Below the pieces are notes generated by a model. The model did not search any database and had not been told where the DNA came from. It saw only the letters and a list, made by a program, of their open reading frames with translations. A program made the position numbers and the translations under genes. A DNA stretch of 64,000 nt from an uncultured Prevotella sp. (GTDB lineage: Bacteria; Bacteroidota; Bacteroidia; Bacteroidales; Bacteroidaceae): contig CAJOFA010000004.1 in the NCBI GenBank assembly GCA_905233985.1, positions 1-64,000 of the forward strand. The letters run 5' to 3'. How positions within the stretch are numbered: the first letter of the stretch is position 1; each line of letters opens with the position of its first letter. This document shows positions 33,628-40,763 of the stretch, piece after piece.

Positions 33628-33762
33628 TTAGCGCCACAAAAGAGTCAACAGAGAAACGAATAGTGACAAAAGTGCCAAAATAACTTGGGCATATTCTGTC
33701 CAGTGAACTTTATGTCTCTCATGTTTCTGAGACTCATTTGCCAACTGAATAAATATATTCAT
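33628..33762 (-). CDS. Small membrane peptide (44 aa)
   Basis: The frame begins MNIFIQLANESQKHERHKVH, then WTEYAQVILALLSLFVSLLT gives one transmembrane helix and a short LLWR end. An amphipathic His-rich segment precedes the helix. It is convergent with the CHAT operon. A -7 element at 33868-33875 lies 106 bases upstream. I do not recognise the family, though the shape (soluble head, C-terminal helix) resembles small inner-membrane regulators. Confidence 0.55.
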   Translation of the reverse strand: MNIFIQLANESQKHERHKVHWTEYAQVILALLSLFVSLLTLLWR

Positions 33763-33775
33763 AATAATTATTCTT

Positions 33776-33850
33776 TTGGCTCCTTGGCTCAGGGCTCCAG
33801 GAGAAGTTTTAAAAAACTTCTTGGCTCCAAGGCTCTTTTGAAGATGAACG
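33776..33850. repeat. GGCTCC direct repeats around an 18-base palindrome
   Basis: GAAGTTTT-AA-AAAACTTC (33803-33820) is flanked by several copies of (CTT)GGCTC(C). The stretch lies in the presumed leader of the 44-aa gene, downstream of the -7 element, so it would be transcribed and could fold. Confidence 0.6.
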
Positions 33851-33867
33851 AGTTTCGTTCACGTGTG

Positions 33868-33875
33868 CAAAGGTA
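33868..33875 (-). promoter_or_regulatory. -7 promoter element of the 44-aa gene
   Basis: Minus-strand TACCTTTG followed by GCACACG; a TTTG lies 20 bases upstream. Confidence 0.65.
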
Positions 33876-33908
33876 CAACTAAAAATGGAAAACAACAAAT
33901 CTATATAG

Positions 33909-34058
33909 CTATTTTTGTTCCTTCAACATGTACACCACGATAATAGCAAATGAACGTAGGTGTGCATCTCCTCTCAAAGATGTCTTAAATGCGCCCTCTT
34001 CCTCTTGGCTCATCTGGCCTTTTAGGAACTTCTCTATCTGATCAATATAATTCTCCAT
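33909..34058 (-). CDS. Mini anti-sigma-like protein (49 aa)
   Basis: The 49-aa product (MENYIDQIEKFLKGQMSQEEE start) aligns by eye with the N-terminus of the anti-sigma factor upstream: IEKFLKGQMSQEEE against IEAFLRGEMSAEEE, then LRS against LRS. It lacks the membrane helix and periplasmic domain. The resemblance suggests that it binds the same ECF sigma factor. The ATG at 34058 is used, as the longer frame runs into the terminator region. Confidence 0.6.
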   Translation of the reverse strand: MENYIDQIEKFLKGQMSQEEEGAFKTSLRGDAHLRSFAIIVVYMLKEQK

Positions 34059-34106
34059 ATTGTATCCGTTTTTACCTTTGATACACCATGCTGGGGAAAG
34101 GTAATC

Positions 34107-34140
34107 AAAAAAGAATGAGGACAACCTTGTGATTGTCCTC
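34107..34140 (-). terminator. Terminator of the caspase-sigma-anti-sigma operon
   Basis: GAGGACAA and TTGTCCTC form an 8-bp stem (34117-34140). On the minus strand it is followed by ATTCTTTTTTG. It lies 11 bases past the anti-sigma stop and separates it from the mini paralogue. Confidence 0.8.
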
Positions 34141-34151
34141 CCAATTACTCT

Positions 34152-34862
34152 TTATAGATCTGAGAGTGTCTTTATCAGTTCGTCTGCCTTACTATATATA
34201 GGCGTATCCGGATTTTCCACTTTTAGCTTTTGTAGTATAGATATGGCCTTTTCTATCTGGTCATCCTTTACGTATACCAGAGCAAGGTTCCATGCAATAT
34301 CGTTGGCATAAGCACTATATGTGAAGTCATCATCAAGGGAATTGTAGATGGGTTCCAATTCTTTGATGATATCAGATACGTTTCTATTTTCTTGAATCTT
34401 TGTAAAAAGACTATACAAGTGGGCAACTGTTGCGGTATCTACGTCACCACGAGAAATGTCGTTCATATTGTATTCCGTATAATATGGAGAGACTAATGCA
34501 TCCAGCATACGATAATGATGATCTTTATTGATGCTGATGCCAAAGAAGATAGCGAACACAGCAGCAACTGAGCAAGCCCACAAGAGAATTGGACGTACTC
34601 TCGACTTTGCGGTAAGCCCATTAATATTAGCAACAGAACGAGTAGCAGTATTCTTATTGATGATGGCCGCTTCCTTAGCGGCATTTTGTTCTTGAATACC
34701 CTTGATGAGTAAGGTCATTGTCTTTGCACGGCTACGCAATTCAGGATTCTGGCGGATTTCTTGCTTAAAGGATACCTCTTCCTCTGCGCTCATCTCGCCA
34801 CGAAGGAATGCTTCTATTCGCTCATTGATGCCATCCATCAAAATATCGTCATTCTTATCCAT
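34152..34862 (-). CDS. Membrane anti-sigma factor with periplasmic TPR-like domain
   Basis: A 236-aa protein. The cytoplasmic part (1-85) holds the sigma-binding motif INERIEAFLRGEMSAEEEVS. One transmembrane helix follows (about 92-110, ILLWACSVAAVFAIFFGISI). The periplasmic region (about 115-236) is helical, ending with a TPR-like segment (AWNLALVYVKDDQIEKAISI). The start overlaps the sigma gene by 8 bases, so they are coupled. Proteolysis of such factors commonly releases the sigma factor; here a caspase is the first gene of the operon. Confidence 0.8.
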   Translation of the reverse strand: MDKNDDILMDGINERIEAFLRGEMSAEEEVSFKQEIRQNPELRSRAKTMTLLIKGIQEQNAAKEAAIINKNTATRSVANINGLTAKSRVRPILLWACSVAAVFAIFFGISINKDHHYRMLDALVSPYYTEYNMNDISRGDVDTATVAHLYSLFTKIQENRNVSDIIKELEPIYNSLDDDFTYSAYANDIAWNLALVYVKDDQIEKAISILQKLKVENPDTPIYSKADELIKTLSDL

Positions 34863-35439
34863 AGATTTTGCTCATTAGTTCGTTATACTTACTGCGGAAT
34901 TTCTGTAGACACTTATATTTCTGCGTCTTGACTGAGTTGGCATTGGCAAAGCCAAACATATCCGCAATGGTTGATGTCGCGAGGTTGTCCCAATAATAAC
35001 CTTGGAAAACATTTTTACAAGTGTCCGGCATAGTCTCGATGATGCTCTGAACAATCTTCTCGGAACGAGAGACCTTTTCCGCCTCTTCCTCCTCGATACA
35101 TAGTTGATACAGTTCATCTATCTTGTCAGATCGGAAGGAGTCCTTATTGGTAAGTCTGCTGTCATCAAACAGGGGGACTACGTTTTTCTGCTTGGCCATG
35201 TGTTTCAGCGTCTGGTTAATACAGATGCGAAGGAAATAGGTGGAGAGCGTGCTCGTGAGATTTGACAGTTTGCCGTCACGGACATTCAAAAACAACGCCG
35301 TTGAAGACTCTTGATAGATATCAAACAAGTCATCATCTGAGACAGAGAAAGTCTTTCTTAAATATGATAGAACTTTGCTCTTCTCATCAGAGATGAAACG
35401 ATTAAGATCTATGTTCTGTAAAGAAATTTCTTTCGCCAT
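34855..35439 (-). CDS. ECF-type sigma-70 factor
   Basis: A 194-aa sigma factor with region 2 (about 25-95: DDLFDIYQESSTALFLNV, STYFLRICINQTLKHM) and region 4 (about 125-185: IIETMPDTCKNVFQGYYWDN, then TIADMFGFANANSVKTQKYK). Region 3 is absent, as in ECF factors. It lies one base downstream of the caspase and overlaps the anti-sigma gene, giving the order protease, sigma, anti-sigma. Target promoters unknown. Confidence 0.85.
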   Translation of the reverse strand: MAKEISLQNIDLNRFISDEKSKVLSYLRKTFSVSDDDLFDIYQESSTALFLNVRDGKLSNLTSTLSTYFLRICINQTLKHMAKQKNVVPLFDDSRLTNKDSFRSDKIDELYQLCIEEEEAEKVSRSEKIVQSIIETMPDTCKNVFQGYYWDNLATSTIADMFGFANANSVKTQKYKCLQKFRSKYNELMSKIYG

Positions 35440-35440
35440 C

Positions 35441-36310
35441 TTAAAAGCTAGTTTCTGTTACAAGATTCTGGTTATTGGGCCAATGACCATTTTGCATCAA
35501 TGAATTCTGAATTTGCATCAAAAAGTCATTTGCATTATTAGTCAGAGTACAAGCAGAAAGAGCTAGTGCTATATTATATGTCAAGGGGCCATAGCACTTA
35601 CCATCTACTTTTATTTCAGAATTAACCTGATCGGACCTACACGCTTCAAGAAACATTACATGGGATTGTTTGCCTGTAGTACCCACTCTATAATGAGATT
35701 GTTTCCGAATTGAAGGTTTGAATACCTTATTATTATAGGTAAATCCAACTTTGGTGCCACGCACAACATCATCATTTCCTCTGGAAGATGTACCCGCGTG
35801 ACAGGCGTCAATGACAACATATATAAATCCCTTAGGTCCTATTTTATCTCTCAATTGCTTGACATATTTATTAAGTTGGTCATCAAGAAGATGGTTTTCT
35901 CCTTCATAGACACCTTTCTTATATAATTTGTATGCATCGATAGGGACTATAGATTCATCCCATCCGTCTTCTTCATCACCATTGATATCTTCAACCGGTT
36001 GCCCATGGGCAGAGAAGTGCAAATAGACGATGTCACCTTTCTTTGTCTTTTTAATGAAAGATACCAATTCCTTAGTAATATTTTTATAGGTCGCCTGTTT
36101 GTCTAATAATATTGTTAACGAAAAGCCTTGTTTCTTCAAGATAGGACTTAACAGGTTTATATCTTCTACCCCATTTATGTTATTCCACTGATATCCTGTC
36201 AAAGCTGTATCATAATGGGAAACACCGACTAAAAAAGCCCTCTTCCGTTGTGCGTAAACAACTGAAGACAATAATATCATTACCATTATGATAATCATTC
36301 TATACTTCAT
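35441..36310 (-). CDS. Exported caspase family peptidase
   Basis: The 289-aa clan CD peptidase has a signal peptide (MIIIMVMILLSSVVYAQ) and a caspase p20-like domain beginning RKRAFLVGVSHYD. His102 lies in HFSAHGQPVED and Cys170 in VVIDACHAGTSSRG; both catalytic residues are present. An acidic stretch INGDEEDGWDES (109-120) may bind calcium, as in metacaspases; a further EACRSDQ strand follows. It heads the operon with the sigma and anti-sigma genes. ATG 36310 begins the signal peptide. Confidence 0.87.
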   Translation of the reverse strand: MKYRMIIIMVMILLSSVVYAQRKRAFLVGVSHYDTALTGYQWNNINGVEDINLLSPILKKQGFSLTILLDKQATYKNITKELVSFIKKTKKGDIVYLHFSAHGQPVEDINGDEEDGWDESIVPIDAYKLYKKGVYEGENHLLDDQLNKYVKQLRDKIGPKGFIYVVIDACHAGTSSRGNDDVVRGTKVGFTYNNKVFKPSIRKQSHYRVGTTGKQSHVMFLEACRSDQVNSEIKVDGKCYGPLTYNIALALSACTLTNNANDFLMQIQNSLMQNGHWPNNQNLVTETSF

Positions 36311-36326
36311 CCGAAATATTTTGCTG

Positions 36327-36334
36327 CAAAAATA
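36327..36334 (-). promoter_or_regulatory. -7 promoter element of the caspase operon
   Basis: Minus-strand TATTTTTG matches TAnnTTTG, 17 bases before the ATG. No clear TTG at -33, which could mean use of an alternative sigma factor. Confidence 0.5.
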
Positions 36335-36427
36335 CAAATTATTTTAGATTATGCGGTTACATTTTCACTTTTTTGAGTATAAAAGTGCAAAGAAACAACA
36401 AATAATAACATTTTAAACATTACAATT

Positions 36428-37003
36428 ATGACATTATTTAAAAATTTCGGCACTAAGCCAAAAGAAAATGAAGAGACAATTCCTGAATCAATTAATAAGG
36501 ATCAGGAAATTGAAAATGCTAACGAAACCTCATCTAATGATGAGAAGAAGGATGAAGTCAATGATTCAAAGCGTCTAATCACTATCACATGGGGAACAGG
36601 GATGCCTATTGATGTTATCTTCAACTTCGTTCATAAGAACTTTGAGGATGATGGTTTTCAAGATGCTCTCGTCAATCAAGACATTACATACCGTGATGCC
36701 AAAGAGCGGATTATACGAAACGACCTGGAAATGCTTTTCAAGCGAATAACCCTTCGTTACAAAAATGATATCCGGACAGTTAATGTAAAGATTGTTAATG
36801 CTCGCAAAGCATTAGCTCTGGCAGCGGCAGATAATCTTGAAGCCCTCCGCGAAACATATAATGAGCATCTTGAAGAAATCAATGAGATGCAGAATATGCT
36901 TAATGCCAATGATCCTAAAATGATGACCATGATTGAATCCTATCGCCGTGGTTTCCTTAAAGGGATAGCCGCAACTTCAACTAATTTTCTTGAAAACAAT
37001 TAA
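36428..37003 (+). CDS. Unknown protein with acidic disordered N-terminus (191 aa)
   Basis: Residues 1-48 are Glu/Asn/Lys-rich and probably disordered. A compact domain follows: RLITITWGTGMPIDVIFNFV (49-68), then a helical region (about 85-175) with AKERIIRNDLEMLFKRITLR and a coiled-coil stretch LEALRETYNEHLEEINEMQN. No signal peptide. It is the first gene of an operon with the DUF4407 protein 15 bases downstream, and a physical association with that membrane protein is plausible. Family not recognised. Confidence 0.7.
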   Translation: MTLFKNFGTKPKENEETIPESINKDQEIENANETSSNDEKKDEVNDSKRLITITWGTGMPIDVIFNFVHKNFEDDGFQDALVNQDITYRDAKERIIRNDLEMLFKRITLRYKNDIRTVNVKIVNARKALALAAADNLEALRETYNEHLEEINEMQNMLNANDPKMMTMIESYRRGFLKGIAATSTNFLENN

Positions 37004-37018
37004 AAACAAAAAACTATT

Positions 37019-38008
37019 ATGAAAACATTAAATGACATTGGGTGCTTTCTTATCGGATGGGATAAGAATATTTTAAAAGAGTGTGGTGAGGCTAGTAATC
37101 GCCAATACAGGAAACTTCTTTCAGCCATCTGTATCATGATGGTCATGTGGGGAACCATTGGCTACTGCTTTGCAGACAGGTATATCAATATTGAGTCTAC
37201 ATCATTGAAGGTTTTTGTATCACTTGCATTCATGTTCATTGTACTCTGTGTAGAACGTGTCATTATCTTGACAGTAGGTAAGGCTCGCTTAATGAGTACT
37301 ATGAGGGTTATGTTGGCTTTGTGCATGGCCGTCTTAGGTTCGTGTATCATTGACCAGATTATATTCAGTAATGATATTCAACAGACAATACACGATCTAC
37401 GTGAAGATGTAATTAAGGAAACAATAACAAAACGTATGACGGTTTTCGAGAGTGACATACAAAGGATAACTCATGACATGGACTCTTTAAGTAAAGCAAC
37501 AATAGTATTAGGAGAGGAATTAGCAAAAAATCCTACTATTAGGAGCGTGAATGTCACAACTTCTGAACAGTCAGCAGGATTAGACGAAAATGGTAATCCA
37601 AAGAAAGTGAGGACTCGTTCTACTGAAATTGTAAATATACCCAATCCTCTCACAGGGCAATTGAATGCTAATAATGATCAGATCCTGTTGTATCAAAATC
37701 AGTTGGAGCAACTTCGTCAAGATAAGAAAGAAATTGCGAACAAGGTGACAGATGAAGTACACTCTCGTCCTGTCGGATTTATTGAAGAACTGAATGCAAC
37801 TCTCGCAGTGGTTTCAAATAGTTGGGTATCATTGGTGTTCTACATCATCCTATTCTGCTTCCTTGCTTTTTTGGAATTGTTTGTGCTAACTATAAAGATG
37901 GGTGAAACAAAATGTGATTATGAACTAATTGTAGAGAACCAACTGAAATTAAAGAAGGTTCTAATGGAGCAGACATCACAGAATTTGATAGTGCATAAAG
38001 CAGCATAA
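37019..38008 (+). CDS. DUF4407 membrane protein
   Basis: A 329-aa DUF4407 protein. The start (DIGCFLIGWDKNILKECGEA) is a family hallmark. Three to four N-terminal transmembrane helices (about 33-120), a long central coiled coil (about 125-260), and a last helix (about 272-295, WVSLVFYIILFCFLAFLELF) follow. Between the helices the coiled coil probably lies outside the cytoplasm. Role unknown. It sits in an operon with the acidic proteins before and after it. Confidence 0.8.
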   Translation: MKTLNDIGCFLIGWDKNILKECGEASNRQYRKLLSAICIMMVMWGTIGYCFADRYINIESTSLKVFVSLAFMFIVLCVERVIILTVGKARLMSTMRVMLALCMAVLGSCIIDQIIFSNDIQQTIHDLREDVIKETITKRMTVFESDIQRITHDMDSLSKATIVLGEELAKNPTIRSVNVTTSEQSAGLDENGNPKKVRTRSTEIVNIPNPLTGQLNANNDQILLYQNQLEQLRQDKKEIANKVTDEVHSRPVGFIEELNATLAVVSNSWVSLVFYIILFCFLAFLELFVLTIKMGETKCDYELIVENQLKLKKVLMEQTSQNLIVHKAA

Positions 38009-38032
38009 TAACAACAATAAAAAGAAACAACT

Positions 38033-38218
38033 ATGACAAACGATTTTTATGATGACTCTTATGAAGAGTATGATGAGTACGAAGACAACTCTTATGAGTG
38101 TGGTGGTTATGAGTGGACTGAAGAAGATTCCTGGGACGCTCTTACGGATGGAATGTATGGCGATATGCCAAGAACCCCTTGGGAGTATGATGCTATGATG
38201 GATGCTATGGGATACTAA
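38033..38218 (+). CDS. Extremely acidic small protein (61 aa)
   Basis: About half of all residues are Asp, Glu or Tyr (for example YDDSYEEYDEYEDNSYEC), with a Met/Trp-rich end. There is no signal peptide or membrane helix. The composition suggests a charged inhibitor, a nucleic-acid mimic or a partner for a basic protein. Position in the DUF4407 operon is the only functional hint. Confidence 0.6.
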   Translation: MTNDFYDDSYEEYDEYEDNSYECGGYEWTEEDSWDALTDGMYGDMPRTPWEYDAMMDAMGY

Positions 38219-38229
38219 AATGCTGAGTC

Positions 38230-38802
38230 ATGGAAAAGAAGCAAAAAGAAATGATTTCAAAAGAACTGGAGCAGTTTCATTGCTCCATTCTTTTGGACGA
38301 AGTAAAGGAGAAGGTACGCAAGTTGAAAGCGTATGGTGTTGATGATTCGGAGATTATGGCTGCGATGAATGAAGAAGAGCTGTTTCCCCAGTTAATCGTA
38401 ACCAAGGATTACAAGGTTGTGTTGGCTGGCGAACAACCCATTGAGGTGGAAATGGAGCCATTAGTCAAAGCTGTATATCTGCTGTTCCTCTCCCACCCTG
38501 AGGGCATTGTGCTGAAGTGCCTGCCAGACTATCGGAAAGAACTGACAAGTCTTTACCTTCTGTTAAGGCCTGCAGGTATGACAAACAGAGTTGAGAAAAG
38601 CATCATGGATGTAACAAACCCAACACTTAACTCTATCAATGAGAAGTGTACGAGGATTCGGAAGATTTTTACCGAGATTCTACCTCGGAGCGTTGCCAGG
38701 TATTATGCCATTTCTGGCAAACGTGGCGAGGCCAAAAAGATTGATTTGGTTCGTGCCAATGTGGTATGGGAGTGCAAACTGCCTCGTCCGCAAGCCTTGT
38801 GA
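38230..38802 (+). CDS. Unknown protein (190 aa), paralogue of the gene after ftsZ
   Basis: The protein shares VKAVYLLFLSHPEGI, DYRKEL and the block TNPTLNSINEKCTRIRKIFT with the 43477-44064 product (HKAVYLLFLAHPEGI, DYRTEL, TNPLDNAINEKCSRIKKAFT). Both have a helical N-terminus, this central strand-helix core and a basic C-terminus. No known domain recognised. It ends the DUF4407 operon, 11 bases after the acidic gene. Two members in 5 kb suggests a module-linked family. Confidence 0.7.
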   Translation: MEKKQKEMISKELEQFHCSILLDEVKEKVRKLKAYGVDDSEIMAAMNEEELFPQLIVTKDYKVVLAGEQPIEVEMEPLVKAVYLLFLSHPEGIVLKCLPDYRKELTSLYLLLRPAGMTNRVEKSIMDVTNPTLNSINEKCTRIRKIFTEILPRSVARYYAISGKRGEAKKIDLVRANVVWECKLPRPQAL

Positions 38803-38813
38803 CGGAAAAACGC

Positions 38814-38848
38814 TTGGTCGCAAAGATATTATCGTGTATCTTTGCGAC
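38814..38848 (+). promoter_or_regulatory. Promoter set inside a perfect palindrome
   Basis: TTG (38814-38816), 20 bases, TATCTTTG (38837-38844) is a consensus promoter for the vWA gene. The -7 element lies in the right arm of a 12-bp inverted repeat (GTCGCAAAGATA 38817-38828, TATCTTTGCGAC 38837-38848), so the left arm holds a mirror-image -7 element. The structure could be an operator, and also a terminator hairpin for the upstream operon (ATTTTTTAT follows). Confidence 0.75.
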
Positions 38849-38886
38849 TGAATTTTTTATAGTAATTCTTAAAAAAGGTAACAAAT

Positions 38887-40065
38887 ATGGAAAAGAAAGA
38901 TTTTATTGAGTTTACTCCTGAGGTGGTGGAAAGTCTGGAGCCGGGGCAGGTGTTTGTGTTTGGAAGTAATCCCATCGGGTTTCATTCTGGCGGGGCGTCG
39001 TTGGTGGCATTTAGGAAGTTTGGTGCTGTGTGGGAACAAGCGGAAGGACCACAGGGACAATGTTATGCTATCCCTGTGGATGTAAGAGGTGAGAATGTGG
39101 GAAACATCTCATCATACTTGATGCGGCATATTGACAAGTTCCTGTCCTATGCCAAGCAGCATCAAGAACAGTTCTTCCTTGTTCCAAGAATCGGGTGTGG
39201 AGCGGCTGGTTTCGATGATGCGTTCATGGCCCCTTTCTTCAAAGAGGCTCTGAACATGAGGAACGTTAGCCTGCCTAAATCCTTCGTGGAAATATTGAAG
39301 CAGGAGAAGGCAGAAGAAACGGGAGACGAGAAGCAACGGATTTTCAATCTGATTATCCTCGATGAGAGCGGTTCCATGCAAATGATAAGAGAACAAGCAG
39401 TGAGCGGACTTAATGAGACGTTCCAGACTATTCGTCTTGCTCAGGAAAACCATCCGAAACAACAGCATTACATTTCTTTCGTGACTTTTAACAGCGACAG
39501 AATCAAAAAAGTCATGGACAGACTGGCGGTTGATACGAACAAGGAGCTGAAATGGAATGATTTTTGGCCAAACTCGTGTACGCCACTCTTTGATGCAATG
39601 GGGCAGTCGCTTAGTGAACTGAAAACACATGTAAGAGAAAACGACGTGGTGCTCGTTACGATTATTACGGATGGCATGGAGAACAGCTCAAAGGAGTATA
39701 GCGGCAACAACATCAAAGACATGGTGAACGACTTGAAGAAAAAGGGTTGGGTGTTTGCCTATATCGGAACGAACCAGGATGTGGATGCTATCGCAGACAA
39801 CTTGGGAATTCGTAGCAGGATGCACTATAATTATTCACCTGAAGGCACCGCTTCTATGTTCAGAACAGCACGAAACAGAAATACGGTATTCTATGACAGG
39901 ATTGCCACCCATGGAAAAGAATTCTTAAAGGATGAGAATTTCGATTTCTTTGACTCTGACAATAACAACGAGAAAGAAGAAGAAAAAAGAAATGATACAG
40001 AAGACTCGCAGAAAGAAACCTCTAATAGTTTATGGGCGAGGCTGAAGAACCATATAAAGAAATAG
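38887..40065 (+). CDS. A1S_2505-like domain fused to a von Willebrand A domain
   Basis: The N-terminal domain (about 15-130) has VFVFGSNPIGFHSGGASLVA, QGQCYAIPVD and RIGCGAAGF, the pattern of the A1S_2505-type phage domain, which looks macro-domain-like. Residues about 150-345 are a von Willebrand A domain with a complete metal site: Asp159, Ser161, Ser163 in LDESGSM, Thr232 in SCTPLFDAM and Asp262 in ITDGMEN. An acidic, low-complexity tail ends in a basic segment (RLKNHIKK). No signal peptide, so cytoplasmic. vWA domains assemble protein complexes; the other domain may bind an ADP-ribose-like ligand (inference). Confidence 0.78.
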   Translation: MEKKDFIEFTPEVVESLEPGQVFVFGSNPIGFHSGGASLVAFRKFGAVWEQAEGPQGQCYAIPVDVRGENVGNISSYLMRHIDKFLSYAKQHQEQFFLVPRIGCGAAGFDDAFMAPFFKEALNMRNVSLPKSFVEILKQEKAEETGDEKQRIFNLIILDESGSMQMIREQAVSGLNETFQTIRLAQENHPKQQHYISFVTFNSDRIKKVMDRLAVDTNKELKWNDFWPNSCTPLFDAMGQSLSELKTHVRENDVVLVTIITDGMENSSKEYSGNNIKDMVNDLKKKGWVFAYIGTNQDVDAIADNLGIRSRMHYNYSPEGTASMFRTARNRNTVFYDRIATHGKEFLKDENFDFFDSDNNNEKEEEKRNDTEDSQKETSNSLWARLKNHIKK

Positions 40066-40070
40066 AAGAT

Positions 40071-40553
40071 ATGAAAGACCTGAAAGATATGACGGATTAT
40101 GAGTACATCATGATGCGGTGTCGGGAGTATCACCTGACTGGATGGGATGAAGAAGAGCTGAACCTCTGTCTGTCGCTGCTGCCTAACCTGAGTCGCGAGG
40201 AACTGGTGCAGGTATATCGGAACAAGCGACTGACCGAACGGCATCCTTTGAAGAAACAAGCCTTCAAGGTGTTATTTGCTGACCGGATTGGCAAGCGCGA
40301 GGAGCGTATCAAGAACATGCCTACTGACGAACTGGTTGAGGAGTTCAAGGACAAGAAGAGCGGCAATGTGGCTCTCGTCCGCAAGGAGATGCGTGAACGC
40401 TACAAGGCTGACAAGAACGGTGACCGCCTGAAGATTACCCAAGCCTTTAACGTCTCTACCAAAGGTGACCAGCAATGGGTGTTGTCACAGAAACGCAAAG
40501 AGCGGTACCGGAACAATAATAACTCCTGGCCCCAAAAGACCTGGAAGAAATAG
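40071..40553 (+). CDS. Unknown basic helical protein (about 160 aa)
   Basis: A mostly helical, charged protein with LPNLSREELVQVYRNKRLTE and DELVEEFKDKKSGNVALVRK, and a strongly basic C-terminus (WVLSQKRKERYRNNN). This suggests nucleic-acid contact. It follows the vWA gene by 5 bases if ATG 40071 is used; an overlapping start at 40032 is possible. Family not recognised; no signal peptide. Confidence 0.65.
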   Translation: MKDLKDMTDYEYIMMRCREYHLTGWDEEELNLCLSLLPNLSREELVQVYRNKRLTERHPLKKQAFKVLFADRIGKREERIKNMPTDELVEEFKDKKSGNVALVRKEMRERYKADKNGDRLKITQAFNVSTKGDQQWVLSQKRKERYRNNNNSWPQKTWKK

Positions 40554-40639
40554 AAAATCCTGCTTTTCCTGCATCTCTTGCACCTGGAATAGGTTTTAAC
40601 AAGTTTTAACCATAATACCAAATAATGGTACCAGTATTT

Positions 40640-40716
40640 GAAACTCGGAATTTCAATAGGAGAAACTCCGAGTTTCAGTTGGTTGTATCACGCGTTTAAG
40701 TAGGTGAAATTCGGAG
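40640..40716. repeat. GAAACTC(C)GAGT palindromes
   Basis: Three related sites: GAAACTCGGAATTTC (40640-40654), the perfect palindrome GAAACTCCGAGTTTC (40662-40676) and GAAATTCGGAGT (40705-40716). They lie in the 210-base gap between the convergent 160-aa gene and the DUF6078-like gene. The first pair can also fold as a hairpin. A CTCCGAG motif recurs at 33593-33619. Confidence 0.55.
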
Positions 40717-40763
40717 TACAAGCAACAGAAACAACTCTCAGTAATATAGAGATTACCACCACA

